DNA from: Rhizobium sp. CG5
GTDB lineage: Bacteria > Pseudomonadota > Alphaproteobacteria > Rhizobiales > Rhizobiaceae
Length of the DNA stretch: 64,000 nt
Reading direction: 5' to 3'
Assembly (NCBI RefSeq): GCF_023701945.1
Contig: NZ_JABAEF010000007.1
Span: forward strand, 124,001-188,000
Position 1 is the stretch's first letter. Each line of letters begins with the position of its first letter. A program made the translations under genes and the position numbers. Shown piece after piece: positions 41,259 through 49,892 of this stretch. The notes beneath the pieces were generated by a model. That model made no database searches, had not been told where the DNA came from, and worked only from the letters and a program-made list of their open reading frames with translations.

Positions 41259-41982
41259 GAATTCGATGAAGTTCCGCGGCGGCAGGCGGCCGCACCTGCT
41301 TTATGTGCGCTCCACGCGCAGCTACAATATCGACCGCATGGGCGGCCTGATCCCGCAGGACTGGCGCTACAGCGCCCTCGATATCTACGAGCTGGAGACC
41401 AGGGATCTCGCCGAGGTCGACGTGCTGTTCGTCTCTGGCATGCACGACCAGATCTTCATGAAATCGATCGAGCCGAAACTGGTTGCGTATCTGGCCTCCG
41501 GCGGCCATTTCCTCATCAACGGCCATATCATTCTGCCGTGGCTGCCCTGTCTCTCGGAGTTCAAGACTGTGAGCCCGCGCCCGTTCACAAACTGGATGAT
41601 CCGCCCGGCAAAACCCGGAGGCTATTTCGGCCGCATGGATTTTGAGAATTTCCATCGTCACGAGGGTATTCTCGGCCAATATTCGCGCGGCTATACGGCC
41701 CTGCCGCGCGGCGGACAGTGCCTGTGCATGATCGGTGGTCCAACGGCTGACGGAACGATCCACGAAGGTCCCGTGGACTGGGTCTGGCGCATGCCCGGCG
41801 GCGGCAAGGTGTTCATGCACAATGGCGACCATATCGAGCAGTTCAGCTCCGATCCGCGTCATCAGCCGAACCTGCTACATGACATTCTCAAGGCACTGGT
41901 GTTTTCCGATGAACCGCCGGAGGCGAAGGTGGACGCGGGCGACGACGGCATCACGTCCGTGCTGCTCGGCGCGACGCCATGA
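41251..41982 (+). CDS. Unrecognised GATase/ThuA-like cytoplasmic protein B
   Basis: A 243-residue protein, apparently a distant paralogue of the preceding one: VDVLFVSGMHDQIFM then LVAYLASGGHFLINGH repeats the same strand-helix-GGG-strand layout, and GGGKVFMHNGDHIEQF resembles its closing part. No signal peptide, no membrane helix, no Cys elbow. Start: GTG at 41251 with GGAGGT eight bases upstream, overlapping the previous stop; an ATG at 41266 is possible. It overlaps the permease gene by four bases. Function unknown; the position between binding protein and permease suggests release or processing of the imported chelate. Confidence 0.7.
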   Translation: MGENSMKFRGGRRPHLLYVRSTRSYNIDRMGGLIPQDWRYSALDIYELETRDLAEVDVLFVSGMHDQIFMKSIEPKLVAYLASGGHFLINGHIILPWLPCLSEFKTVSPRPFTNWMIRPAKPGGYFGRMDFENFHRHEGILGQYSRGYTALPRGGQCLCMIGGPTADGTIHEGPVDWVWRMPGGGKVFMHNGDHIEQFSSDPRHQPNLLHDILKALVFSDEPPEAKVDAGDDGITSVLLGATP

Positions 41983-43043
41983 GCAGGTCGGCGGACAATG
42001 CGCCGGTTGCCGTGCCGATTGCGGCGAACCGGACCGCCGACCGCCTGGTCATGCCGGCCCTGGTCGTTCTGTTGCTGGCTGCCATGGTGGGTTCGCTGAC
42101 GATCGGACGCTATGGCATTGCGGTGCAGGACGTCGTGACGCTGGCGAGTGGCTGGATCGGCCTGGGTCCCGGCCGGGCCGGCGTGGCCGAGCCCGTGTGG
42201 CGCGTCGTTGAACTGGTGCGACTGCCGCGCATGCTGGTGGGCGGCAGTGTCGGCGCCGGACTGGCGCTCAGCGGCGCGGTGCTGCAGGGCGTATTCCGCA
42301 ATCCGCTGGTCGATCCGCATGTGATCGGCGTTTCGTCGGGTGCGGCCTTCGGCGGCGTCTTCGCCATCCTTCTCGGCCTCGGTGCCGTGGCGCTGTGGTC
42401 CATGGCCTTCGCCTCGGGCCTGTCGGCCCTGCTGCTGGTGGTGGTGCTCAGCCGCAAGGGCGGCCGGTCCTCCATCCTGATGCTGGTGCTCACCGGCGTG
42501 GTCATCTCGGCGCTGTTTTCCGCCCTGGTGTCGCTCGCCACCTATTTTGCCGATCCGAACGATACGCTGCCGGCGATCGTCTTCTGGCTGATGGGCTCGT
42601 TTGCCAGCGCCACGCCCGAGCGCGCCATGCTGATGCTGCCGATCGTCGCTCTCTTCGCCTTTCCGCTGTTGCTGATGCGGTTCCGCATCAACGTGTTGTC
42701 GCTCGGCGACGACGAGGCGAAGTCACTCGGGCTGCGCGTCGAGCCCACCCGCTGGCTGGTGCTCTGTTGCGTCACCGGCATTACCGCCGCCAGCGTCGCC
42801 AATTCCGGCATCATCGGCTGGGTTGGCCTGGTGGTGCCGCATTTCGCGCGCACGCTGGTCGGACCGGACCATGATAGGCTGCTGCCCGCCACGGCATTGC
42901 TGGGCGCCAGCTTCATGCTGATCGTCGACACCATGGCACGCACGCTGATTGCCGCCGAAATTCCGCTTGGGGTCTTGACCGCCATCGTCGGGGCGCCGGT
43001 CTTCATGATCCTGTTGCTCCGGGCTCAAGGGGAGGGGTGGTAG
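41979..43043 (+). CDS. FecCD-family ABC transporter permease
   Basis: A 354-residue permease with about ten helices and the FecCD motifs RLPRMLVGGSVGAGLALSG with GxxLQ-like AVLQGVFRNPLVDPHVIGVSSGA near residues 75-120. It carries the iron chelate or cobalamin-type ligand across the inner membrane, probably as a homodimer since no second permease is present. ATGA overlap with protein B; its end overlaps the ATPase gene region. Confidence 0.92.
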   Translation: MSRSADNAPVAVPIAANRTADRLVMPALVVLLLAAMVGSLTIGRYGIAVQDVVTLASGWIGLGPGRAGVAEPVWRVVELVRLPRMLVGGSVGAGLALSGAVLQGVFRNPLVDPHVIGVSSGAAFGGVFAILLGLGAVALWSMAFASGLSALLLVVVLSRKGGRSSILMLVLTGVVISALFSALVSLATYFADPNDTLPAIVFWLMGSFASATPERAMLMLPIVALFAFPLLLMRFRINVLSLGDDEAKSLGLRVEPTRWLVLCCVTGITAASVANSGIIGWVGLVVPHFARTLVGPDHDRLLPATALLGASFMLIVDTMARTLIAAEIPLGVLTAIVGAPVFMILLLRAQGEGW

Positions 43044-43045
43044 GC

Positions 43046-43804
43046 ATGATCGAAGCTGAACGCCTTGGCTTCCGCTATGCGTCGCAGGGCTCCTATCTGT
43101 TCCAGGACCTCTCCTTCACCTTGGACAAGGGGCGCACCCTCGTCCTTCTGGGACGCAATGGCCGCGGCAAGACGACTCTTCTGAGAATCCTGGCCGGCCT
43201 TGCTGTGCCGGTGATCGGCAGCGTGCGGTGCGGTGGCGCTGTCGGCTATGTGCCGCAGCAATTCGTTCCCGCCTTCAACTATTCTGTCTTGGATGTGGTG
43301 CTGATGGGGCGGGCTCGCCATGTCGGGCTTTTCTCCCGACCATCGGCCCGTGACCGAAGGCTGGCGCGCGACGCGCTGGATCTGGTCGGCATGGTAGGCT
43401 TTACCGAGCGAGCCGTGGCCACGCTATCCGGCGGCGAGCGGCAACTGGTGCTGATCGCCAGGGCCCTGGCCTCCGAAGCGGCCATCCTGCTGCTTGACGA
43501 GCCGGCCTCGGCGCTGGACTTCCACAACCAGGCCATCATGCTATCCATGCTGCGGCGTCTGTCGCGCGAACGCGGACTGACGATCGTCATGACCACGCAT
43601 GAGCCGACCCATGCGCTGGAGATCGCCGATCAGGTGGCCCTGCTCTATGGCAAAGGGCGCTGCGAACAGGGGCCGATGGAGCAGTTCTGCACCGAGGATC
43701 GGCTATCCGATCTCTACGGCATTGCCATGGATCGGCTCGAACATCAAGCCGGTGACGCGCGGACGGCGCATATCGTCGCCCGCTATTCGGCCATCGACAT
43801 TTAG
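43046..43804 (+). CDS. FecE-type ABC transporter ATPase
   Basis: A 252-residue ATPase: Walker A LLGRNGRGKTT, YVPQQFVPAFNYSVLD in the Q-loop region, signature LSGGERQLV, and Walker B ILLLDEPASALD. Belongs to the iron-chelate/cobalamin importer group. ATG at 43046 is chosen (GGGGAGGGG nine bases upstream); an in-frame GTG at 43037 is the alternative. Last gene of the operon, convergent with the AhpD-like gene. Confidence 0.9.
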   Translation: MIEAERLGFRYASQGSYLFQDLSFTLDKGRTLVLLGRNGRGKTTLLRILAGLAVPVIGSVRCGGAVGYVPQQFVPAFNYSVLDVVLMGRARHVGLFSRPSARDRRLARDALDLVGMVGFTERAVATLSGGERQLVLIARALASEAAILLLDEPASALDFHNQAIMLSMLRRLSRERGLTIVMTTHEPTHALEIADQVALLYGKGRCEQGPMEQFCTEDRLSDLYGIAMDRLEHQAGDARTAHIVARYSAIDI

Positions 43805-43901
43805 GCGGCACGGCTGCAGGTTTGGCGATTCTTCATGAAAGGTCAGGCCCCTTTGGCCCGCCTTGCCGCGGCTCGCAAGAACGTCCTTGTCCTCGCCAGT
43901 T

Positions 43902-43917
43902 CAGTCCAGTCGGACTG
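43902..43917. terminator. Hairpin between convergent operons
   Basis: CAGTCC-AGTC-GGACTG in the 137-base convergent gap between the ATPase and AhpD-like genes. Six pairs with a four-base loop, no T run. A modest bidirectional terminator candidate. Confidence 0.4.
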
Positions 43918-43941
43918 GCCCCGACAGGCGGAAAGGCCGGA

Positions 43942-44508
43942 TCATTTTGCGCTGTCGGCGTGGCCCAGAACGTGCATCAGCCGGTTGGCCCAGCCGAAGA
44001 TCGAGATGGCGTGGATCAGGTCGATGATCTCGATATCCTCCAGGCCGACCGAACGAAGGGAGGCGATATCGTCTGCGGTCGCTTCGGATGGGGTCACCGA
44101 CAGACGACGGGCGAAGCGGTAGATTGCCGCGTCACGTGGGCCGAGATCCTCGGCTCTGTCGAGGTAGAGGGTGGTGACGAGATCGTCGCTCTTGGTCAGT
44201 TCGGCATGCCGACGGGCATGGGTCACGGCGCAAAACAGGCAGCCGTTGACGAGCGATGCGCCAAGAGCGCCCAGTTCGCGGTCGGGACGATTCAGCCCGC
44301 CGTCCACATACATGATGGCATTAAACAGCACTGTGCGGGCCACATAGCTCTCGGGGTCATGCACGAGCGTGCGCACATAGTCCGACACTTTCTTGGCGGA
44401 CGGCGTGACCTTCATGGCATCGAGTTGCTCGGGCGTCGCATCGCAAAGCTCGACCGGTGCGATATGCGGATGCCAGGTGAGCGGCTTGAGGCGGACCGAG
44501 GAAATCAT
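43942..44508 (-). CDS. AhpD-like peroxidase-related protein (CMD fold, Avi_7169-like)
   Basis: A 188-residue carboxymuconolactone-decarboxylase-fold protein with the AhpD-type redox motif C90-LF-C93-x3-H97 (NGCLFCAVTHARRH), the signature of thiol-dependent alkylhydroperoxidase activity. Residues 60-75 and the C-terminal WANRLMHVLGH are like the peroxidase-related family first annotated in Agrobacterium vitis (Avi_7169); that naming is from memory and needs an HMM check. It overlaps the next CMD gene by four bases (ATGA) and is the last gene of the leftward arm of the GntR divergon. Confidence 0.85.
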   Translation of the reverse strand: MISSVRLKPLTWHPHIAPVELCDATPEQLDAMKVTPSAKKVSDYVRTLVHDPESYVARTVLFNAIMYVDGGLNRPDRELGALGASLVNGCLFCAVTHARRHAELTKSDDLVTTLYLDRAEDLGPRDAAIYRFARRLSVTPSEATADDIASLRSVGLEDIEIIDLIHAISIFGWANRLMHVLGHADSAK

Positions 44509-44987
44509 AGCGACCTCATCAATCGCAGGCCGGCGGCGACCCGGGTCTGGAAGTTGACGAAAGCGATCAGTTCCGAAAGTGCTACGATCTGCGGATTGCT
44601 GAGGCCTGCCTGCGCCAAAAGGGCGATATCGCCTGCCTTTGCCTCGCTCGGCGTCAGCGTCACCAGATCGGCATGGCGGGCAATGGTTGCAAGCGGCTCG
44701 ACCAGATCCGTCTTGCCATGTGCCATGGCGACGATTTGCTCCGTCGGACCCAGTGCGGCCAGTTGAGCGTCATATTCGGCGGTCAGCACCGGATCGGCAT
44801 TCAGCGACGCCATCCGGCGGGCCAGCGCAATCCGCAACGCTGTTTCCAGCCCCAAACCATGTTCAGGCGTGAGCACAGAGACACGGCATTGCTCAGCGCC
44901 CTGCACGAATTCCGGCCGGAACCGTCGTGCTTCGAATATGGCATCACCCGGTGCAAGTCCGGCAGCCTTGTCAATCGCGTCGGTCAC
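44505..44987 (-). CDS. CMD-domain protein without the CxxC motif (Avi_7170-like)
   Basis: A 160-residue protein with the helical CMD fold (LETALRIALARRMASLNAD, then LTPSEAKAGDIALLAQAGLSNPQIVAL) but without the CxxC-x3-H redox motif of its neighbour, so it is probably a non-catalytic or differently acting partner. The GTG start at 44987 has AAGGAGA seven bases upstream and overlaps the flavoprotein stop. It resembles the CMD family named Avi_7170, which co-occurs with Avi_7169-like proteins; check by HMM. Confidence 0.8.
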   Translation of the reverse strand: MTDAIDKAAGLAPGDAIFEARRFRPEFVQGAEQCRVSVLTPEHGLGLETALRIALARRMASLNADPVLTAEYDAQLAALGPTEQIVAMAHGKTDLVEPLATIARHADLVTLTPSEAKAGDIALLAQAGLSNPQIVALSELIAFVNFQTRVAAGLRLMRSL

Positions 44988-46441
44988 GCCGCGGTCTCCT
45001 TGTGAAGGAAGGGGGTTGAATCGGTCCATTCGTCACCGTGGAGTTCGGGGGTATCGTAAGCGACGAGATTGGCGAAATGCGTGTCCACGTCTTCGGCAAA
45101 CAGCGATGCGGCGATGCCGCGCACCAGACGATCCGCTCCGGCACTGACAGCCGGAATATCGCCGGACACCTTGCCATGGCTCAGCATCGCGGCGTCGTTG
45201 AAGCAATGGATACGCGCCAGAATGGGGCACGCACCGGCTACACGTTCGCGGAATTCAAACGAAGGTCCGAGATCCGGGGCCTCCGACATGCCTCTGCGGG
45301 GCGGCCCCATGTCCGGCGTTTGCCGGCCGTCCGACCACTTGCGGATATGGGGAGCCAGTGCTGCGAATTCCGGTCGTCCGTCAAAATCGTTCGAGAAGCC
45401 GGTTGCCGCGATCAGGAAGTCGTAACGCAGGGGGCCTTGTGTGGTCTCGATCAATAGACCATCCCCGTCCTCACGGACCGTGACGATTCCGCAGTCAAGA
45501 AGGAAGCGGGCATTGGCATGGCGCGATACCCGCAGCGTCGACGAGCGTGGCGGCGGGGTCTGGGTGGTGGCCGTGTAGTCGACGAACTTCCATTTCCAGG
45601 CGTCAGGCAGTTCGTGCATTCCGTGAACGACGCCCTGACTGCCAATGCCGGTCATCTTGTTGATGCGCGGCATGTCCTTGCGCCGGATCAGCATATCGAC
45701 GGCGCCGGCGCCGGCTTCAAGCGCTGTGGCGGCATTGTCCATGGACGACGCCCCGGCGCCGATGACGGCGATGCGCTTGCCCTTCAGCGCGGTGAAATCG
45801 ATGTCGTCGGCAGAATGTGCCCAGTAGGCGCGATCGACGCCTTTGAGGAAATCGGGCACCGCGAAACCGCCAAGCCCGGACCGGCCGGTGGCGAGAACCA
45901 GACGACGGGTCAGAATGCGGCCGGTTTCGGCACCGTCGATATCGATGGCGATCAGATCATCGACGGGCGTGACACCGGTCATCCGCACGCCGTTGCGCAC
46001 CGGCAGACCGAGGACCTTGCGGTACCAGACCAGATAATCCATCCACTGCCCCTTGGGGATCTTGTCCAGCAGGTGCCAGGCTTGCGTACCCCATTGCGCC
46101 GTGAACCAGGCGCGGAATGTCAGTTGGGGCAGACCAAGAGACGGGCCGCTCAACCCCTTCGGCGAACGAAGGGTCTGCATGCGGGCAAACGTGACCCAGG
46201 GGCCTTCAAGCCCGGCGGGGGCCGCATCATAGGCGACGACGTTGGTGATGCCGGACAGGATGAGCTTGGCGGTGGCGGCAAGTCCACACATGCCGCCCCC
46301 GATGACCACGACATCCAGAACCGGTTTGCCGTCATGCTTGCGTTCGGGGACCCATGGCTTGGCGGGCAGCTCAAGGAATTCGAGATCCTGCGCGAGTTGC
46401 GCCTCCAGGGAGGAGAGACCGGTCTGCTGTATTGTCTGCAT
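44984..46441 (-). CDS. FMO-like FAD/NAD(P)-binding oxidoreductase
   Basis: A 485-residue flavoprotein: FAD motif VVVIGGGMCGLAAT at about residues 45-58, a second nucleotide motif IAVIGAGASSMDNA near 205, and between them YWAHSADDIDF, like the monooxygenase fingerprint of flavin-containing and Baeyer-Villiger monooxygenases. A hydroxylation, N-oxidation or C-N cleavage using O2 and NADPH is plausible. ATG at 46441 is used; 46462 is possible. It couples with both CMD genes by overlap, suggesting they protect against or use peroxide it forms. Confidence 0.8.
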   Translation of the reverse strand: MQTIQQTGLSSLEAQLAQDLEFLELPAKPWVPERKHDGKPVLDVVVIGGGMCGLAATAKLILSGITNVVAYDAAPAGLEGPWVTFARMQTLRSPKGLSGPSLGLPQLTFRAWFTAQWGTQAWHLLDKIPKGQWMDYLVWYRKVLGLPVRNGVRMTGVTPVDDLIAIDIDGAETGRILTRRLVLATGRSGLGGFAVPDFLKGVDRAYWAHSADDIDFTALKGKRIAVIGAGASSMDNAATALEAGAGAVDMLIRRKDMPRINKMTGIGSQGVVHGMHELPDAWKWKFVDYTATTQTPPPRSSTLRVSRHANARFLLDCGIVTVREDGDGLLIETTQGPLRYDFLIAATGFSNDFDGRPEFAALAPHIRKWSDGRQTPDMGPPRRGMSEAPDLGPSFEFRERVAGACPILARIHCFNDAAMLSHGKVSGDIPAVSAGADRLVRGIAASLFAEDVDTHFANLVAYDTPELHGDEWTDSTPFLHKETAA

Positions 46442-46599
46442 AATTCCCAATTCCGTGACCATATTGGATCGCGCCCGCGGCCGTAACCGATCAAGGACCG
46501 GCCGGGTCTGGAGATGTCCACCGCCCGTCCCCTCGAACGAAGTCGCCGGCTTGTCAGCCGGCGATCTCTTGAGCGTCAAGATTGGCGGCCGTTGAGAGC

Positions 46600-48111
46600 C
46601 TAGTTCGCCGGCTTCATGTCGAAGGCACGCACCCAGTCGTCACCGCGGGCCTGCCAGGTGATCCGCTTGGAAATGCCGTAGGTGGCTGGCTGGGCGTAGA
46701 GGAACAGCGCTCCTGCCTGATCGCACATCAGCTTGGTAGCATCGGCATAGATCTTCTTGCGTTCGTCCGGAACGGTAGACGCGCGGCCGGCGTCGAGCAG
46801 TTTGCCGAAATCGGCGTTGTTCCAGTAATCGTAGACATTGCCCGGAGCGAACATCGTCAGCATGCCGTCCGCATCGATCGTCGGCCAGGCCAGACCCTGA
46901 ACGGCCATCTGCGCAAGGTTGCGCTCCTTGATCTGCTTGTTCATGAAGGCACCGAACTCGATCTCGGTGATCTTGACGTTCAGGCCGACCTCCTGAAGCT
47001 GCGAGGCAAGCACTTGCGTGACTTCTTCGCCCTGAAGATAAGTGGCGGTCGGGACTTCGATCTCGATCTCCTGGCTGAGATCGACACCGGATTCCTTGAG
47101 GAGTTCGATCGCCTTGTCCGGGTCGTAGGGGTATGCCTTGAGATCCGGATTGTAGCCGAAATAGGCCGGCGTCATCAATTGGCAATTGGAGACCGTTGCC
47201 TTGCCATCAAAGATCGAGGCAACGATGCCTTCCTTGTCGATCGCATAGTTGAGCGCCTGGCGGAACTTGAGGTTTTCGAACGGCGCCTTCTGGTGGTTGA
47301 ATTTGCCGAGCATGGTGCGGATCGAATCGATCGCATCGGCCTTGGCGCGGCCGCTGTCGTTGATGCGCTTGATCTCGGTGGTCGGAAGGCCGGTGATGAA
47401 GTCGATTTCACCGGCTTCAAGCGCTGCGGTCCGGGATGCCGATTCCGGAATGATGCGGAAGTTGACGGTCTTGAAGTCCGGCTTCGGACCCCAGTATTCA
47501 GGGTTGGGGACGAGCGTGATATGGTCGCCGGGCAGGTTTTCCTGGATCATGTAGGGGCCGCCGGACATGGTCTCGGTGGCCGGCTTGTGGGTCTTTGCCC
47601 ACTCCGGCGGCAGCAGGAAGAACATCGACAATTGGTCTGCGAGCGCCGGATAGGGTGAGGAGGTCTTCACTTCGAGCGTTGTCGGGCTGATCACGTTGGC
47701 GCTCGAGACGAGGCTGAACCAGCCGGCGATACGGGCACCGACGCTCTTGTCGAGAACGCGGTCGATATTCCATTTCACCGTCTGCGCATCGATCTTCTCG
47801 CCATTGGCGAAATGGGCGCCCTCGACCAGTTCGAAACGCCAGGTATTGGCATCGACCATCGTCCAGCTGGTGGCAATGTCGCCCTTCAGCTTGAGATCGG
47901 GACCGCGGATGATGAGCGCCGGATAGATATGGCTGATGACGCTGAGGTCCGATCCGACCGACGCGCTCATATGCGGGTCCAGCGTGTTGACCGAAACGCG
48001 AAGTGCGATCGTCACCTGGTCCGTGGACTGGGCGAGGGCCGGCGCGGAAAGGCCGGCGATGGACAGGAACGTTGCGCCGTAAAGGGCGAAGGCGGTCTTG
48101 GAAAAGCGCAT
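46600..48111 (-). CDS. Dipeptide/nickel-type ABC transporter binding protein (SBP_bac_5)
   Basis: A 503-residue periplasmic protein of family SBP_bac_5 with signal peptide ending at APALA|QSTDQV, the opening VSVNTLDPHMSAS, and GGPYMIQENLPGDH and FRQALNYAIDKEGIV as in DppA/OppA relatives. No permease or ATPase gene lies beside it on this strand, but dppBCDF without a binding protein starts at 54809 in the divergent arm, so they probably form one importer. ATG at 48111; a GAGAGAGG sequence upstream is the ribosome site. Confidence 0.9.
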   Translation of the reverse strand: MRFSKTAFALYGATFLSIAGLSAPALAQSTDQVTIALRVSVNTLDPHMSASVGSDLSVISHIYPALIIRGPDLKLKGDIATSWTMVDANTWRFELVEGAHFANGEKIDAQTVKWNIDRVLDKSVGARIAGWFSLVSSANVISPTTLEVKTSSPYPALADQLSMFFLLPPEWAKTHKPATETMSGGPYMIQENLPGDHITLVPNPEYWGPKPDFKTVNFRIIPESASRTAALEAGEIDFITGLPTTEIKRINDSGRAKADAIDSIRTMLGKFNHQKAPFENLKFRQALNYAIDKEGIVASIFDGKATVSNCQLMTPAYFGYNPDLKAYPYDPDKAIELLKESGVDLSQEIEIEVPTATYLQGEEVTQVLASQLQEVGLNVKITEIEFGAFMNKQIKERNLAQMAVQGLAWPTIDADGMLTMFAPGNVYDYWNNADFGKLLDAGRASTVPDERKKIYADATKLMCDQAGALFLYAQPATYGISKRITWQARGDDWVRAFDMKPAN

Positions 48112-48151
48112 TTCGGACTTCCTTGAGAGAGGGGTGAATGGGAACTGCATG

Positions 48152-48994
48152 TCAGGACGCGGTGCGCGCCAGGAATTCGCGGATTGCCGAAACAACCGTG
48201 GCATTGGCTTCGACGTGAACGGCGTGATTGGCGTTGGCGACTTCGAGAAGCTCGGCCTTGGGGATGTGCTCGGCGATGTAGCGGGAATGGTTCGGCGGGC
48301 AGATCCAGTCTTTCGCGCCGCAGATGACCAGCGTGGGCACGTCGATATTCTTGAGCCGGTCCCGGACGTCGTAGACCCGCTCGGCAAACAGCGCATTGTG
48401 GGTTTCGGCATGCAGATGCATGGTCCGGGTGCGCTCAAGCGCTGCGTCAGGGTCGAATTCCTCGTAATAGAGCGGCTGAAGCGCCAGCCAGATCAGCCTC
48501 AGCTCCATGTCGTCCTTCACCGTGTCGGAGAACAGCTTCTCGAGCATGGCGACCGAGGCGCTGGGTGCCTTGTGCAGCCTTTCCTTGAAGGTGACAAACG
48601 CGTCGTCTTCATTGTGATGGCTGGGGGCTGTGCCCCTGAGGATGAGGCGGGACAGTCCGTGCGGATGGCGCACGGCATAGGTCAGCGCGATCATGCCGCC
48701 GAAAGAGCCGCCCTGCAGGATGATTTTCCGGTCGCCGCAGAAATGTCGGCGGAAGGCCTCGAGATCGTCGGCAAACTGGTCGAAATTATAAGGCGGGGTA
48801 AGGCTCGTTTCGCCGCAGCCCCTCTGATCGTAGGCAATCAGGCGGTAGCGGTCGGCGAGCGCCTTGTAAGCGTTGAACTCGCCCTTGCGGTCGCCGATGC
48901 CGCGACCGCCATGAAGGGCGAACATGACTTCGGCATTTCTGTCGCCGACGTCATCGTAGACGAACGTCGCTCCATTGAGCTCCACCGTAGGCAT
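48152..48994 (-). CDS. Alpha/beta hydrolase, proline-iminopeptidase-like
   Basis: A 280-residue alpha/beta hydrolase with the oxyanion HGG (28-30), YDQRGCGETS as in proline iminopeptidases, nucleophile S97 in QGGSFGGM, an acidic residue in GAKDWICPP and the catalytic His in NANHAVHVE. No signal peptide. It may cleave an N-terminal amide or ester bond of the imported compound. It is the first leftward gene after the gntR gene; a TTGAAA -35-like element with the TGGCGCCA core in the spacer lies 70-85 bases upstream. Confidence 0.88.
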   Translation of the reverse strand: MPTVELNGATFVYDDVGDRNAEVMFALHGGRGIGDRKGEFNAYKALADRYRLIAYDQRGCGETSLTPPYNFDQFADDLEAFRRHFCGDRKIILQGGSFGGMIALTYAVRHPHGLSRLILRGTAPSHHNEDDAFVTFKERLHKAPSASVAMLEKLFSDTVKDDMELRLIWLALQPLYYEEFDPDAALERTRTMHLHAETHNALFAERVYDVRDRLKNIDVPTLVICGAKDWICPPNHSRYIAEHIPKAELLEVANANHAVHVEANATVVSAIREFLARTAS

Positions 48995-49050
48995 CCGGAT
49001 ATGTTCCCGTTTTTGGGAGCAGTTGCTGCTGCTCCTGAATTGTTACGAAA

Positions 49051-49079
49051 ATGAGAACATGAAATGGCGCCAATTTCAA
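49051..49079 (-). promoter_or_regulatory. Candidate promoter with TGGCGCCAAT operator, leftward arm
   Basis: On the minus strand TTGAAA (49079-49074), a 17-base spacer, then TCTCAT (49056-49051). The palindromic core TGGCGCCA (49065-49072) lies in the spacer. The plus-strand ten bases TGGCGCCAAT recur in the promoter of the divergent arm (49849-49858), so both are candidate sites for the GntR regulator encoded between them. Confidence 0.6.
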
Positions 49080-49112
49080 ACGAAATTTTTCGTGATGAGG
49101 CGATGGCTCTGA

Positions 49113-49754
49113 TCAATTCTGAATCGGTCGAACTCCCACGTGCTTTTCGGTGACGAAACGCAGTCGGTCGGCGTCGCGGGTGCGCAGGCATTCGATCATC
49201 TCGAAATGCTCGCGTGCCGCACGCTCAAGTTCGGCTGGCGTATTGCTGGCGCGTTGTGCGGCGAGCGGCACACGGCGGCGCAGATCCCAGATGATGTCGA
49301 CCATGACCGGGTTCTTGCAGGAGGTCAGCAGTTCCCGATGAAAGGCGAGATTGGCGTGGTCCTGATCGGACAGCGTGCCGGTTTTCAGGGCCTCGGAATA
49401 GATGCTGGCCAGATAGGACAGTCGGGCGAGGGAGTCCCCGGTCACGTTGGCGATCAACTCGTCCGCAATGGATTTTTCCACGTGGGCGCGGGCCCTGCGG
49501 ACATTGTTGGCATAGGCCTGATCGACCGGTGGCACGTAATAGCCGCGATTGGGCACGCGCTGGACGATCTTGCGCGATTGAAGTTGCTCCAGGGCATGGC
49601 GCAGCGTCAGTCGCGTACACTGGTAGCGCTCCTCCAGGTCGATCTGCTTCAACCACATTCCGGGCGCGAGTTTGCCGCTGTAGATGTCGGTCTCGATCTG
49701 TTCGATCAGCGGTCTGGTCTCTTTTTCGCCGCCTACATCAATCGTCGTATCCAT
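49113..49754 (-). CDS. GntR-family regulator (FCD type)
   Basis: A 213-residue GntR protein: HTH at about residues 12-75 (MWLKQIDLEERYQCTRLTLRHAL in pieces) and a helical FCD ligand domain with NLAFHRELL and EHFEMIECLRTRD holding metal/ligand His residues. It lies between the two arms of a divergon and is transcribed leftward. TGGCGCCAAT elements occur on both sides, so it probably represses the hydrolase-SBP-flavoprotein arm, the hyu-dpp arm and itself. ATG at 49754. Confidence 0.9.
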   Translation of the reverse strand: MDTTIDVGGEKETRPLIEQIETDIYSGKLAPGMWLKQIDLEERYQCTRLTLRHALEQLQSRKIVQRVPNRGYYVPPVDQAYANNVRRARAHVEKSIADELIANVTGDSLARLSYLASIYSEALKTGTLSDQDHANLAFHRELLTSCKNPVMVDIIWDLRRRVPLAAQRASNTPAELERAAREHFEMIECLRTRDADRLRFVTEKHVGVRPIQN

Positions 49755-49832
49755 GTGCCGTTTCCTACCTTGGTCGCCGTCCTTCTGCGATTGGCCGGCT
49801 TGCGCATTTTATCCTATCAGCGAATTGATGCG

Positions 49833-49864
49833 TTGACACTATCCAAGATTGGCGCCAATATTGG
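49833..49864 (+). promoter_or_regulatory. Candidate promoter with palindromic GntR operator, rightward arm
   Basis: TTGACA (49833-49838), 18-base spacer, AATATT (49857-49862). Perfect 12-base palindrome ATTGGCGCCAAT at 49848-49859 overlaps the spacer and -10, and CCAATATTGG (49855-49864) forms a second overlapping palindrome. Located about 30 bases before hyuA. Placement fits repression by steric block. The only other copy of TGGCGCCAAT noticed in an intergenic region is in the leftward promoter. Confidence 0.65.
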
Positions 49865-49892
49865 TGAAAATATCAGTCTAACAGTGGTTCAG

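Noticed and set aside
49140..49892. Upstream extension of the hyuA frame by 251 codons
   Set aside because: The added part is antisense to gntR; the family starts at the GVDSGGTFTDV motif just after 49893.
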